From Brachyspira hampsonii 30446 (GTDB lineage: Bacteria > Spirochaetota > Brachyspiria > Brachyspirales > Brachyspiraceae): a stretch of 64,000 nt of DNA. Positions 34,925-44,555 of the stretch are shown here, piece after piece. The notes beneath the pieces are model-generated. The model did no database searches, was not told the DNA's origin, and worked only from the letters and a program-made list of their open reading frames with translations. The stretch is taken from NCBI RefSeq assembly GCF_000316195.1, contig NZ_JH994111.1, positions 673,648 to 737,647 on the forward strand. Direction: 5' to 3'. A program made the position numbers and the translations under genes. Each line of letters opens with the position of its first letter. Positions within the stretch are counted from its first letter, which is position 1.

Positions 34925-37900
34925 TTATTTTTTATTTACTTTTATCAATTTAGGAGATCTTCTTGATATAGTTCTTTTTTTATTATTTTTGTTATTTTTT
35001 AGATTAGCTTCGGCAATGCTCATTTTGGAATGTTCTTCTTTTTTATTGTCTATTTTATTTTCATTATTTTTGTTACTTTCATTTTGTGAATTACTATTCT
35101 CTGTATAATTTTCACTTTCTATTTCTAATATTACATTTTTTATTTTTTCTAACTTCCATTCAATATCATTTTCTTTTTCATTTACAACAGGTATTATTAA
35201 TTGATTAAGATTATCCTTATCAAAATAAACTCCTGAATTTTTAGTATTGATTAATTTTACAAGTTTATCAGTATCTATTTTTGAAAGTTTATCAAGTTTA
35301 AGATATATATTATACTGTCCCTCTATAACAGATAATATTCTAATTCTTTTTAATATGATTTTGAGTTTTGCTATATTGAAAATATCTTCTAATTCTCTAG
35401 GAAGTTTTCCGTATTTATCTGTCATAAACTCTTTGGAATATTCTATATCCTCATCGCTTTGAGAACGCATTATTAATTTGTATGCGGATATTTTCTCTTT
35501 TGAATCTGCTATATAAGAGTCAGGAATAAATAAATTATGCTTCAAATCTATAACGGTATCGAATGTTACTTCTTTTATTTCGCCTTTATATTCATTGGCA
35601 GCTTCTTCAAGCATTTGAGTATAAAGTTCATAACCTACCTGATATATCATACCGGATTGCTCTTTACCTAAAATATTTCCTGCCCCTCTTATTTCCAAAT
35701 CACGCATAGCTATTTTAAATCCTGCCCCTAAATCTGTATGTTCGGATATAGCTTCAAGTCTTTTATAAGCAACTTCTGTAAGAGCTAAATCGCTTGGATA
35801 GAACATATAAGCATAAGCCTCTCTGTCGCTTCTTCCAACTCTTCCTCTTAATTGATAAAGTTCAGATAATCCTAATTTATTTGCATTATCTATTAGTATA
35901 GTATTAGCATTAGGTATGTCTATGCCGTTTTCTATTATAGTAGTTGATACTAGTATGTCATATTTATGATTAATAAAATCTTCCATTATTTTTTCTAACT
36001 GATGCCCTGTCATTCTTCCATGTGCCACGCATATTCTTGCCTTAGGACAAAGTTTTTTTATCATAAGTGCAAATGATTCTATTGTGTCTATTCTGTTATA
36101 AAGATAAAATACTTGTCCTTCTCTTTTTAGCTCTCTTTCTATTGCATTTACAACTGCTTCTTCGCTGAACTCTGTAACGAAAGTTTTTACAGGTATTCTA
36201 TTTAATGGTGGGGTTTCTATTATACTGATATCTCTTATCCCTGTTAAAGCCATATTTAAAGTTCTAGGTATAGGAGTAGCTGAAAGGGTGAGAACATCTG
36301 TTTCTAATCTTAATTTTTTTAATGCTTCTTTATGCTTAACACCAAATCTCTGCTCTTCATCTATAACTATAAGTCCGAGATTTTTAAACTCAATATCTTT
36401 TGATAAAAGCATATGAGTTCCTACTATTAAATCGCAGGAGCCTGTTTTTAATAATTCTTTATTTCTTTTTGCCTGCCTGCTTGTAACGAATCTATTTAAA
36501 ACTTCTATTCTAATAGGAAAATCTTCAAATCTTTTTTTGGCATTATTATAATGCTGCTGCGATAATATAGTAGTAGGGCAGAGTATAGCACATTGTTTTC
36601 CTGCCATTATAGCTTTAAATACAGCTCTGAATGCCACTTCTGTTTTTCCAAATCCTACATCTCCGCATACAAGTCTGTCCATCATTTTCCCGCTTTCCAT
36701 ATCTTCTTTTATATCATTAATAGCTCTTAACTGATCAACCGTTTCCTCATAACGAAATGAAGCTTCAAAATCGTCCTGCCATTGAGTATCAGCCCCATAA
36801 ACATTTCCTCTGATATTGGATCTTATAGCATAAAGTTTTATTAATTCTCTGGCAGTAGCTAAGGCATCTTCTCTTGCCTTGCTCTTTATTTTATCCCAAG
36901 CACTTCCGCCTAACAATGTTAATTTAGGAGCTTCGCCATGTCCGGATATGTATTTCTGCACGAAGTTCATTTGCTCTACAGGTATATAAAGTTTATCGCC
37001 TTTAGCATATTCTAATGTGATATAGTCTTTTTCTTTACCATTGGACATTTTTCTTGTAAGACCTAAATACTTTCCTATACCATAATTAACATGTACAGCA
37101 TAATCTCCTACATTTAAATCTACAAATGTTTCTATTAAGTTTTTATTAACTTTAGGTATTTTTCTTACTTTTTTTCTCTTTCTTCCAAATACTTCCCAAT
37201 CTGCTATGAATATTGTTTTTATATCATCTTTTATAAAACCTGATGATGCTTGGGTAGTTATTATATAAAAATTATTTTCATTTTTTGAATAATCTTTTTT
37301 TATTTCTTTATCTTTATTAGCATCTTCAAGAATTATTTCTTTATTATCTTCATTATTATTCTCAGTATTTTCTATGCTGTTATTTATTATTTCTTTATTG
37401 TCATTATTTTCTTTATATTCAGATACTTTTTCTTCATATTCTATTTCATTTTCGGTTATGATTATTGGAGATAAATCCTGCATTATCTTATAAAATCTTA
37501 ATGCCTGATCATTATGACCTGTAGATAAAATAATTAAATAATCTTTTTCTCTATATTCTTTAACATAATCGAGAAAATCTGTTAATCTTGATTTAAAAGA
37601 AATACCCTCTAAAAAGTTAAATTTATATATATCTGTATCTGTTATGAAAGGAGATATATTTATTGATTTTTTTATTATCTCAGAAAAGTAATTATTATCA
37701 ATATAAAGTTTATAAATATCTTCTATTATATTAAATATATTATCTATATCATTAAAATTTTCTTTTATAGTATCTATAATAGTGATAAATTTATTTTTTA
37801 ATTTTAAAGCATCGTCAATGAATATATAGCCATAATCAAAATAATCAAATATAGTTTCTAAGTCATTATAAAAAATAGGCAGTAAATTTTCACTTCCGGC

Positions 37901-38671
37901 GAAATATTTTCTTTTTATTATATTGTCTCTAATTTCATCATTAATATTGTTATTGTTTAAAAATTCATTTACCGCCGTATCGCTATATACCGCTTCCCTC
38001 ACAGGATAAATAATGATATTTTCTGCAGTTTTGAAAGATCTTCCGTCTTCTATGTTGAATAATCTTATACTCTCTATTTCATCATCAAATAATTCTATTC
38101 TAATAGGATTATCATATTCCACAGAAAATATATCTACTATACTTCCTCTTACAGAAGCAGTACCTTTTTCAGCAACTTCTCTTTCTATAACATATCCTAA
38201 ATCATATAGTGTTAATCTTAAATTATCTAAATCTAATTTATCTCCTACATTTAAATATATAGGCAGATTTTTCAGATCATTTCTATTTGGTAATTTTCTA
38301 GTTACAGCATTTATTGTTGTTATTATTATACATTTTTCTTTATTTATCAATTTATACAATATATTTATTCTTTCCTGTGCTATATCAGTAATAGGAGACA
38401 TTTTAGTAAAAGGAACTGTATCATAATCAGGAAAATAATAATTAGGTATATTATAAAAGTTTAAAGATTGGCTTAGAAGCATAGCATCGCTTTCATTTTC
38501 TTTGATTATTAAAATACTTTCTGTATTAAAAATAGAAGCAAAAAATAAAGAATCACTTCCTCCTTTAAGTCCTGTTATGCTTTTTGTTTTTTTTATATCG
38601 AAATTTACAAATTCTTCACTTTTTGAAAATTTTTCTATTAATTCTCTATATATTGATTCATTATTATGCAT
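34925..38671 (-). CDS. mfd: Transcription-repair coupling factor
   Basis: This 1248-residue ATPase removes stalled RNA polymerase and recruits UvrA to lesions. The UvrB-like N-terminal part, the RNA-polymerase-binding domain (GDYAVHVNYGIGKYLG), and the RecG-like motor with Walker A (GDVGFGKTEVAFRAV), DEEQRFG and TDVLTLSATPIPRTLNMAL are all present. The C-terminal TRCF domain follows. Two low-complexity Asn/Glu/Lys-rich segments are unusual: one of about 55 residues before the RNA-polymerase domain, and a basic C-terminal tail of about 60 residues. They look like AT-driven expansions. The gene ends in its own perfect terminator. Confidence 0.95.
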   Translation of the reverse strand: MHNNESIYRELIEKFSKSEEFVNFDIKKTKSITGLKGGSDSLFFASIFNTESILIIKENESDAMLLSQSLNFYNIPNYYFPDYDTVPFTKMSPITDIAQERINILYKLINKEKCIIITTINAVTRKLPNRNDLKNLPIYLNVGDKLDLDNLRLTLYDLGYVIEREVAEKGTASVRGSIVDIFSVEYDNPIRIELFDDEIESIRLFNIEDGRSFKTAENIIIYPVREAVYSDTAVNEFLNNNNINDEIRDNIIKRKYFAGSENLLPIFYNDLETIFDYFDYGYIFIDDALKLKNKFITIIDTIKENFNDIDNIFNIIEDIYKLYIDNNYFSEIIKKSINISPFITDTDIYKFNFLEGISFKSRLTDFLDYVKEYREKDYLIILSTGHNDQALRFYKIMQDLSPIIITENEIEYEEKVSEYKENNDNKEIINNSIENTENNNEDNKEIILEDANKDKEIKKDYSKNENNFYIITTQASSGFIKDDIKTIFIADWEVFGRKRKKVRKIPKVNKNLIETFVDLNVGDYAVHVNYGIGKYLGLTRKMSNGKEKDYITLEYAKGDKLYIPVEQMNFVQKYISGHGEAPKLTLLGGSAWDKIKSKAREDALATARELIKLYAIRSNIRGNVYGADTQWQDDFEASFRYEETVDQLRAINDIKEDMESGKMMDRLVCGDVGFGKTEVAFRAVFKAIMAGKQCAILCPTTILSQQHYNNAKKRFEDFPIRIEVLNRFVTSRQAKRNKELLKTGSCDLIVGTHMLLSKDIEFKNLGLIVIDEEQRFGVKHKEALKKLRLETDVLTLSATPIPRTLNMALTGIRDISIIETPPLNRIPVKTFVTEFSEEAVVNAIERELKREGQVFYLYNRIDTIESFALMIKKLCPKARICVAHGRMTGHQLEKIMEDFINHKYDILVSTTIIENGIDIPNANTILIDNANKLGLSELYQLRGRVGRSDREAYAYMFYPSDLALTEVAYKRLEAISEHTDLGAGFKIAMRDLEIRGAGNILGKEQSGMIYQVGYELYTQMLEEAANEYKGEIKEVTFDTVIDLKHNLFIPDSYIADSKEKISAYKLIMRSQSDEDIEYSKEFMTDKYGKLPRELEDIFNIAKLKIILKRIRILSVIEGQYNIYLKLDKLSKIDTDKLVKLINTKNSGVYFDKDNLNQLIIPVVNEKENDIEWKLEKIKNVILEIESENYTENSNSQNESNKNNENKIDNKKEEHSKMSIAEANLKNNKNNKKRTISRRSPKLIKVNKK

Positions 38672-38846
38672 ATTACTTTTACCATTTATATAATGTGTTA
38701 AAATGTCAATATATAATAAATATTATTTTATTAAATAGCAATAGTTCATAATGAAAAGGTTTTGAAAAATTAATACAAATATAATTTTATATTATAATTA
38801 GTTTTTATGCCGAAAATAAAAAAAATATTTTTAAATAAGGTATCTT

Positions 38847-39371
38847 ATGTTGAAATTGTATAGTATATTCGTATTATTATTTATTATAAGCTCTTGTGCT
38901 TCTAATGTTAAAGTATCTGAAAGTAAATACAATAGTATATGGATAAAATCGGTTAAGGGTAAAAGTGTGCTTGCTCCTAACGGATATTTATACACATTTA
39001 AAGAAAATGGAAATGTTGAATATAAAATAAATGGTATGAAAAGGGGTACAGGAATATTTTTATATGCAGAAAGTTCTACTAATGCTTATTATTATGAAAA
39101 GATGCCTTTAAATTATGTTGCTTATGATGTAAGAGATTCTATTCCAAACAGCAATGTAAATATGCTGGTAGGCTTTATTCTTAATAATGGTGTATTAGAA
39201 ATGACTTCAGGCTATACTAAAGAATACAAAAAAAGATTATCCGATTGGAAAAAAACTAATTTAACAATATACAATACCTTAAGAGAAGGAAAAGATATGT
39301 CTGAATATCCTATTCCTTTAATAGAAGAGGTAGATAATTTCAATACAATAGAATTCGGAGCATTAAGATAA
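38847..39371 (+). CDS. Small lipoprotein of unknown function
   Basis: This 174-residue protein has a lipoprotein signal (LLFIISSCAS, acylated Cys at about residue 17). The mature part (WIKSVKGKSVLAPNGYLYTFKENGNVEYKI) looks beta-rich, but I do not recognise the family. AAGG lies 8 bases before the ATG. It is followed after 118 bases by the permease/ATPase pair on the same strand. Since LolD-like ABC systems handle lipoproteins, a link is possible but not shown. Confidence 0.75.
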   Translation: MLKLYSIFVLLFIISSCASNVKVSESKYNSIWIKSVKGKSVLAPNGYLYTFKENGNVEYKINGMKRGTGIFLYAESSTNAYYYEKMPLNYVAYDVRDSIPNSNVNMLVGFILNNGVLEMTSGYTKEYKKRLSDWKKTNLTIYNTLREGKDMSEYPIPLIEEVDNFNTIEFGALR

Positions 39372-39489
39372 TTCTTATATGTAGTAAAAATAATTTGCTT
39401 AAGTAATCATAGATAATATCGATATTCAGTTTTAGAGCTATTTTACAAAGATACGGCTAATAGGTTAAAAAAAATAAAAGGTTTTTATT

Positions 39490-40053
39490 GTGTATAATTC
39501 AACTATAGGATATGCTTCAAAACTTATTAAAGGAAGTATTGTATTTTCAATAATAATATTTATTTCATTATCTCAGCTTATGACTGTAACTTCTATATTC
39601 AGTTTGGTATGGAAATATGAAATATTATTAAATGAAAATATACCTTTCTTCAGAGAGTTTTCTATATACGCTTTATTTATAGGAATATTAATAATAGGGG
39701 TGTTATATTCTGCAATATCCAGCTCTTATATATTTTCAAAGAACAGCAGAATGTTTTCCACTTTGCGTATATTCGGAGCTACTAAATTAGCTATAAGAAA
39801 ATTAGCCATATTAATAAGTCTTTTATATCCTTTAGTATCATTTTTGATTTGTATTATAGAAATGTTAATATTGTATATAAGATATAGTTCATATATATTA
39901 ACTTTGATAGAAGTTTCTGATGTAATTAACGGAGCTTATGTAGTATTACTTGCAAATGCTGCATTAATAATAGGATTTATGATAGGAGCTTTTATTTCTA
40001 ATTCTATACTTTTGAGAAAAGATCCTTATGATGATTTGAGGGGAACACTATGA
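39490..40053 (+). CDS. Minimal FtsX-like ABC permease
   Basis: This 187-residue protein has four membrane helices (about 14-36, 57-79, 107-127 and 148-172). The segment between helices 2 and 3 (SKNSRMFSTLRIFGATKLAIRKL) matches the cytoplasmic coupling region of FtsX/LolC/MacB permeases. The large periplasmic domain that normally lies between helices 1 and 2 is reduced to about 20 residues. It starts at a GTG with AAAGG upstream. Its stop overlaps the ATPase start by four bases (ATGA), so the two form a translationally coupled transporter. The substrate is unknown. Confidence 0.75.
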   Translation: MYNSTIGYASKLIKGSIVFSIIIFISLSQLMTVTSIFSLVWKYEILLNENIPFFREFSIYALFIGILIIGVLYSAISSSYIFSKNSRMFSTLRIFGATKLAIRKLAILISLLYPLVSFLICIIEMLILYIRYSSYILTLIEVSDVINGAYVVLLANAALIIGFMIGAFISNSILLRKDPYDDLRGTL

Positions 40054-40724
40054 ATATAAAAATAATCAATGTATCAAAGGTTTTCCCTTTGGGAGTTAAT
40101 CAATTTAATGCCTGCGAAGATATTAGTTTGGATATCAATCAAGGCGATTTTATAAGTTTTGTAGGACATACAGGAAGCGGAAAAAGTACATTGCTAAGTA
40201 TAATAGGCGGAATACTTAAACCTACTAGCGGAACTATATATTATGATTCTTTCAAATTGAATGGAGCTAGCGAAGATGTTCTTGCAAGTTTTAGACGAGA
40301 ATATTTTTCTTATATATTTCAATATCCTGTTATTATACCTACTATAAGCGTTATTGATAATATATTAATGCCTTTATCTTTTAAACATAAAATTACAGAA
40401 GAAAAAATAAATCAGACTAAGGAAAATATAGAATTATTTGCTCTTAAAGATAAAACATATTCTAAAGCATCTAATCTCTCAGGCGGCGAAATGAAAAAGG
40501 TTGCTATATTAAGAGCATTGGCTTACGGCTGTAAATGCTTAATAGCCGATGAGCCTACAAGCGATCTTGATCCTGCAAGTACAAAAACTTTGATGGAAAT
40601 ATTGACAACTATTAATAAACAAGGAACTAGCATCATTATGGTTACACATGCACACAATATAGCAGCTTATGCCAATAATGTTTATGAAATGTCTAATGGC
40701 AAAATAGTTCGCTGTTTAAAATGA
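40050..40724 (+). CDS. LolD/MacB-type ABC transporter ATPase
   Basis: This 224-residue ATPase powers the FtsX-like permease encoded just before it. Walker A is GHTGSGKST, the signature is LSGGEMKK (Met replacing the common Gln), Walker B is CLIADEPTSDLD, and the H-loop is MVTHAHN. The family (LolD, MacB, FtsE) performs mechanotransmission: lipoprotein release, peptide export or cell-wall hydrolase control. The order is permease then ATPase. No adaptor (MacA) or LolC/E partner is in the window. Confidence 0.9.
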   Translation: MNIKIINVSKVFPLGVNQFNACEDISLDINQGDFISFVGHTGSGKSTLLSIIGGILKPTSGTIYYDSFKLNGASEDVLASFRREYFSYIFQYPVIIPTISVIDNILMPLSFKHKITEEKINQTKENIELFALKDKTYSKASNLSGGEMKKVAILRALAYGCKCLIADEPTSDLDPASTKTLMEILTTINKQGTSIIMVTHAHNIAAYANNVYEMSNGKIVRCLK

Positions 40725-40725
40725 T

Positions 40726-41076
40726 TTAATTGCTGTATATATGCATTTCCAAATAATGATCTAATATTACTCTATATGAATTAATGATTTTCCTTATTTC
40801 ATTAATATCTAAATTTTCATATTTATATTTTGTTTCAAATCTTTTTAATTTACTTATTTTCTTTTGAACTATATCAGGAATAACATCTTCAGGAAGCCTT
40901 TTTTCACTATTAATAGAAATCCAATTACCATTCTCATCAAATGTGATAAAGACTTCATTATCAAGTTCTACTTTAAAAATATTATCTATTTTTTCAATTT
41001 CTACTATCTGTGCTTTAAGAAATTTACTCTTTATAAATATTTCAGCATCATAAGGCAGCTTTATTGTAGTATCCAT
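40726..41076 (-). CDS. PepSY-like domain protein
   Basis: This 116-residue protein follows the pattern of PepSY-like (DUF2874) repeats: LPYDAEIFIKSKFLKAQIVEIEK, then FKVELDNEVFITFDENGNWISI, then LPEDVIPDIVQKKI. Normally these proteins are exported and carry two repeats. This one has no signal peptide and about one and a half units. It converges with the ABC ATPase, ending one base away from it. The function is unknown. Confidence 0.65.
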   Translation of the reverse strand: MDTTIKLPYDAEIFIKSKFLKAQIVEIEKIDNIFKVELDNEVFITFDENGNWISINSEKRLPEDVIPDIVQKKISKLKRFETKYKYENLDINEIRKIINSYRVILDHYLEMHIYSN

Positions 41077-41274
41077 AATGTAACCTCAAAATAACATATT
41101 AATATTATCTATATTTTTATATATTTAATAAGTAAATTTTTTCTTTAACATTTAAGAGAAAAAATTATATTTAATTAAAATTAAAGATTTAATAAATAAA
41201 ATAACAATTATTTCAAATATTCATTTTGTCATATTACCAATATAATAAAATTTTATAAAAATGCAATTTTTTAA

Positions 41275-41306
41275 TTAAAAAAGCCTATATTAAAAAATAT
41301 AGGCTT
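41275..41306 (-). terminator. Terminator of gyrA
   Basis: The stem AAGCCTATAT/ATATAGGCTT is followed on the minus strand by TTTTTT. It lies 13 bases beyond the gyrA stop. Confidence 0.88.
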
Positions 41307-41318
41307 ATAAATATTAAA

Positions 41319-43823
41319 TTATTTTTTTTCTTCACTATCAGCAGGTACAACAGCTAAATCGCTAACCCTAGCACCGTCAGAAATATTAACGATTTTTACA
41401 CCCTTAGCATTTCTTCCAAGTTCAGGTATAGAATCAGCTTTGATTTTTATAGTCATGTCATCAGTAGTAACAACCATTATCTCATCTTTATCACCTACAG
41501 TTTTTACGCTGACAACATTTCCTGTTTTGTTATCCGGCTTAATATAAATCTGTCCTTTTCCTCCTCTTCCTTTAACATTAAACTGTTTTGAAGAAAGTCT
41601 TTTACCTATACCATTTTCTGTAATAACGATTAATGATTCACCCTTATGTATAGCATTTCCTGATACGCAAACATCACCATCATCTAAGGCAATACCTTTA
41701 ACACCAGCTGCTGCTCTTCCCATTTTTCTAATCTTCTCTTCAGTGATTCTTAAAGCAAGTCCTGAAGCCGTAGTCATAATAAAATCATCTCCGCTCTGAA
41801 CAGCAGAAACAGCCACTAATTCATCATTATTTTCTAATGTTAAAGCAAGTATTCCTCTTTTTTTGGCATTTTCAAGATGCTTTAATTCCATTTTCTTTAT
41901 AGTACCCATTTTTGTAACCATAATAATAGATTTCTTAGGATCAAACTCGGATACTGTGAAGTAGCTTGTAATTTTCTCTTCAGGTGCTAAATTAAGTATA
42001 AATTTAATACTTTTACCCTGAGATATCTTGCTTAAAGCAGGTATTTCATGCACCTTCATCCAGAAAGCCTTACCTCTGTCTGTAAATATAAATAAATAGT
42101 CTTTAGTAGAAGCAACAAATAAATGTTCTATATAATGCTCGCCTTGAGATTTTCCGCCCTGAACACCTACGCCGCCTCTGCCTTGAGTACGATAACTTGA
42201 AGCTGGTACTCTCTTAATGAATCCCTGAGTAGTGATAGATACTGCTACATCTTCATCATGTATCAAATCTTCTTCATCTATTTCTGTATCATTAGTTTTT
42301 CCGATTATCTCGCTTCTTCTGTCATCACCGTATTTTTCTGCTATTTTTTTAAGCTCATCTTTGATAACAGCAAGTATTTTTTCTGGGTGGGCGAGTAAGT
42401 CCTCACAGTAGGCTATAAACTCTCTTAATTGCTGTAATTCTTGTTCTATTTTTAATTTTTCTAAAGCAGTTAAGCGTTTGAGAGGCATGTCAAGTATAGC
42501 CTGAGCCTGTTTTTCAGAAAGTTTGAATCTGTTCATAAGAGTTGTTCTTGCAGCATCAGTATTTTCGCTTTCTCTTATTATTCTTATAACCTCTTCAATA
42601 TTAGCCTGAGCTATTAGTAAACCTTCTAATATATGAGCTTTAGCCCTAGCTTGATTCAAATCATATTCTGTTCTTTTTGTGATAACCTCAACTCTGTGGT
42701 CGACAAAATATTTTATAAGTTCTTTTAAATTTAAAACTTTAGGCTCGCCATTAACTAAGGCAAGATTAATAATACCAAAAGTAGTTTCCAAATCAGTATG
42801 CTTCCATAACTGATTAAGCACTATTTGTGTGGCAACACCTTTTTTAAGTTCTATTATAAGACGAATACCTGCTCTGTTGCTAGATTCATCTCTAATATCA
42901 GCAACACCTTCAATTTTACCTTGTTTTACTAATTCAGCTATTTTTTCATGCAAATTAGTTTTTACAACGCCGTAAGGAAGCTCTTTAACTATTATAGCCT
43001 CTCTGTCTTTTTTGGTTTCTTCTACTTCAAGTCTTGCTCTTAGCTTTATTCGTCCTTTTCCTGTAGTATAAGCCTCTTTTATTCCCTCTTTACCGTATAT
43101 AATTCCAGCAGTAGGGAAATCAGGACCTTGTACATAACGCATCAAATCTTTAATTTCTGCATCCTGATGATCTATATAATAAACTATAGCATTTACAACC
43201 TCTTTTAAGTTATGAGGCGGCATATTAGTAGCCATACCAATAGCAATACCCATACTTCCATTGACTAAAAGCTGAGGTACTGTAGCAGGAAGCACAGAAG
43301 GCTCAGTTCTGGAATCATCGAAGTTCGGTACAAATTTAACAGTTTCTTTTTCTATATCATTAAGCATCTCTTCTGCAAAACGAGTCATTCTCGCTTCAGT
43401 ATAACGCATTGCTGCAGGAGGGTCATCATCTATAGAACCGAAATTACCCTGTCCGTCTACAAGTAAATAACGCATAGAGAAATCCTGTGCCATTCTTACC
43501 ATAGTTCCGTAAACTGCAGCATCTCCGTGAGGGTGATAACGAGCCAAAACTTCTCCGACTGTGGCTGCAGATTTCTTATATGGTTTATCATGTGTAAGAT
43601 TAGCATCGTACATAGCATATAAGATTCTTCTATGAACAGGTTTTAAACCGTCTCTTACATCAGGCAATGCCCTAGATACGATAACGCTCATAGCATAAGT
43701 TAAATAAGATTCTCTTAATTCATTTTCTATTGAAATATGATCTACTCTTTTTAAGATATCTTTTGTCAGTGTGGAATATTGTCTTTCTTCTGAATTATCT
43801 TCTTTATTCTTTTTTACTGCCAT
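41319..43823 (-). CDS. gyrA: DNA gyrase subunit A
   Basis: This 834-residue subunit cuts and rejoins DNA during ATP-driven negative supercoiling with GyrB. The start region [42 protein letters not shown] is typical, and the catalytic Tyr lies in [11 protein letters not shown]. The quinolone region shows [17 protein letters not shown], with Ala and Val after HPHGD where many species have Ser or Thr. The GyrA box [10 protein letters not shown] in the C-terminal beta-pinwheel marks it as gyrase rather than topoisomerase IV. AAGGA precedes the ATG. gyrB is not adjacent. Confidence 0.96.
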   Translation of the reverse strand: MAVKKNKEDNSEERQYSTLTKDILKRVDHISIENELRESYLTYAMSVIVSRALPDVRDGLKPVHRRILYAMYDANLTHDKPYKKSAATVGEVLARYHPHGDAAVYGTMVRMAQDFSMRYLLVDGQGNFGSIDDDPPAAMRYTEARMTRFAEEMLNDIEKETVKFVPNFDDSRTEPSVLPATVPQLLVNGSMGIAIGMATNMPPHNLKEVVNAIVYYIDHQDAEIKDLMRYVQGPDFPTAGIIYGKEGIKEAYTTGKGRIKLRARLEVEETKKDREAIIVKELPYGVVKTNLHEKIAELVKQGKIEGVADIRDESSNRAGIRLIIELKKGVATQIVLNQLWKHTDLETTFGIINLALVNGEPKVLNLKELIKYFVDHRVEVITKRTEYDLNQARAKAHILEGLLIAQANIEEVIRIIRESENTDAARTTLMNRFKLSEKQAQAILDMPLKRLTALEKLKIEQELQQLREFIAYCEDLLAHPEKILAVIKDELKKIAEKYGDDRRSEIIGKTNDTEIDEEDLIHDEDVAVSITTQGFIKRVPASSYRTQGRGGVGVQGGKSQGEHYIEHLFVASTKDYLFIFTDRGKAFWMKVHEIPALSKISQGKSIKFILNLAPEEKITSYFTVSEFDPKKSIIMVTKMGTIKKMELKHLENAKKRGILALTLENNDELVAVSAVQSGDDFIMTTASGLALRITEEKIRKMGRAAAGVKGIALDDGDVCVSGNAIHKGESLIVITENGIGKRLSSKQFNVKGRGGKGQIYIKPDNKTGNVVSVKTVGDKDEIMVVTTDDMTIKIKADSIPELGRNAKGVKIVNISDGARVSDLAVVPADSEEKK

Positions 43824-44007
43824 ATATTTATATCCTTAAAAAATATTCATACAATTATAACATTTTATGATAAAATTATCAATATACAAAATGATACTAT
43901 AATATAGAAGAAAATATATGATTTATATTATAACTATTGTAATAATATATTTTATTTCTGAAAATATAGCATCAGATATTATAAATTAAAAGTGTTAAAG
44001 ACTAAAT

Positions 44008-44433
44008 TTATTTTAAATAATCTTCTCTTCCTATTACCCTAGCTAAATGATATATCATAGTCTGACGCTGAACAGGCTTTACAATATAACCGTCTACTTT
44101 TAATTTTAAGAACTCCATTAATACGCCTTTATTGGCATAAGAAGTAACAACTATTATCTTGGAGTCTATATTTAATGCTCTAATTCTTTTAAGTAAATCG
44201 ATTCCGTTCATCTGCGGCATATCAAAATCCGTCATTATTATATCCGGTTTATCTGCTGCTTCTCTAAGCTTTGTTAAAGCATCCATAGCGCCGTCAGCTT
44301 CCAATATTACATCAAATTTTTCAGATAATAATATCTTTCTTTCAGCTATTCTTATAGTACTAGAATCATCTATAACCATTACTTTATATGGCTTTCCTGT
44401 TTTAGTATTATATCCTAATGGTGAAGTTGACAT
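44008..44433 (-). CDS. CheY-like response regulator
   Basis: This 141-residue protein is a single receiver domain. After about 15 extra residues, VMVIDDSSTIR gives the acidic pair, IIMTDFDMPQMNGIDLL the phospho-acceptor Asp, VVTSYA the conserved Thr/Ser, and VDGYIVKPVQ the Lys. There is no output domain, so it would act by binding a partner such as the flagellar switch or a kinase. It is not next to other chemotaxis genes. It is upstream of gyrA on the same strand but separated by about 185 bases. Confidence 0.9.
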   Translation of the reverse strand: MSTSPLGYNTKTGKPYKVMVIDDSSTIRIAERKILLSEKFDVILEADGAMDALTKLREAADKPDIIMTDFDMPQMNGIDLLKRIRALNIDSKIIVVTSYANKGVLMEFLKLKVDGYIVKPVQRQTMIYHLARVIGREDYLK

Positions 44434-44555
44434 AAAAATACCTCATAAAAGTTATATCTTTATAATTTATAATAATTATAGATATTGTCAATTATTTTTT
44501 ATTATATATTGTGCTATATATTTGATTTTTATATTTTTTTTGTTATTATAAATAG

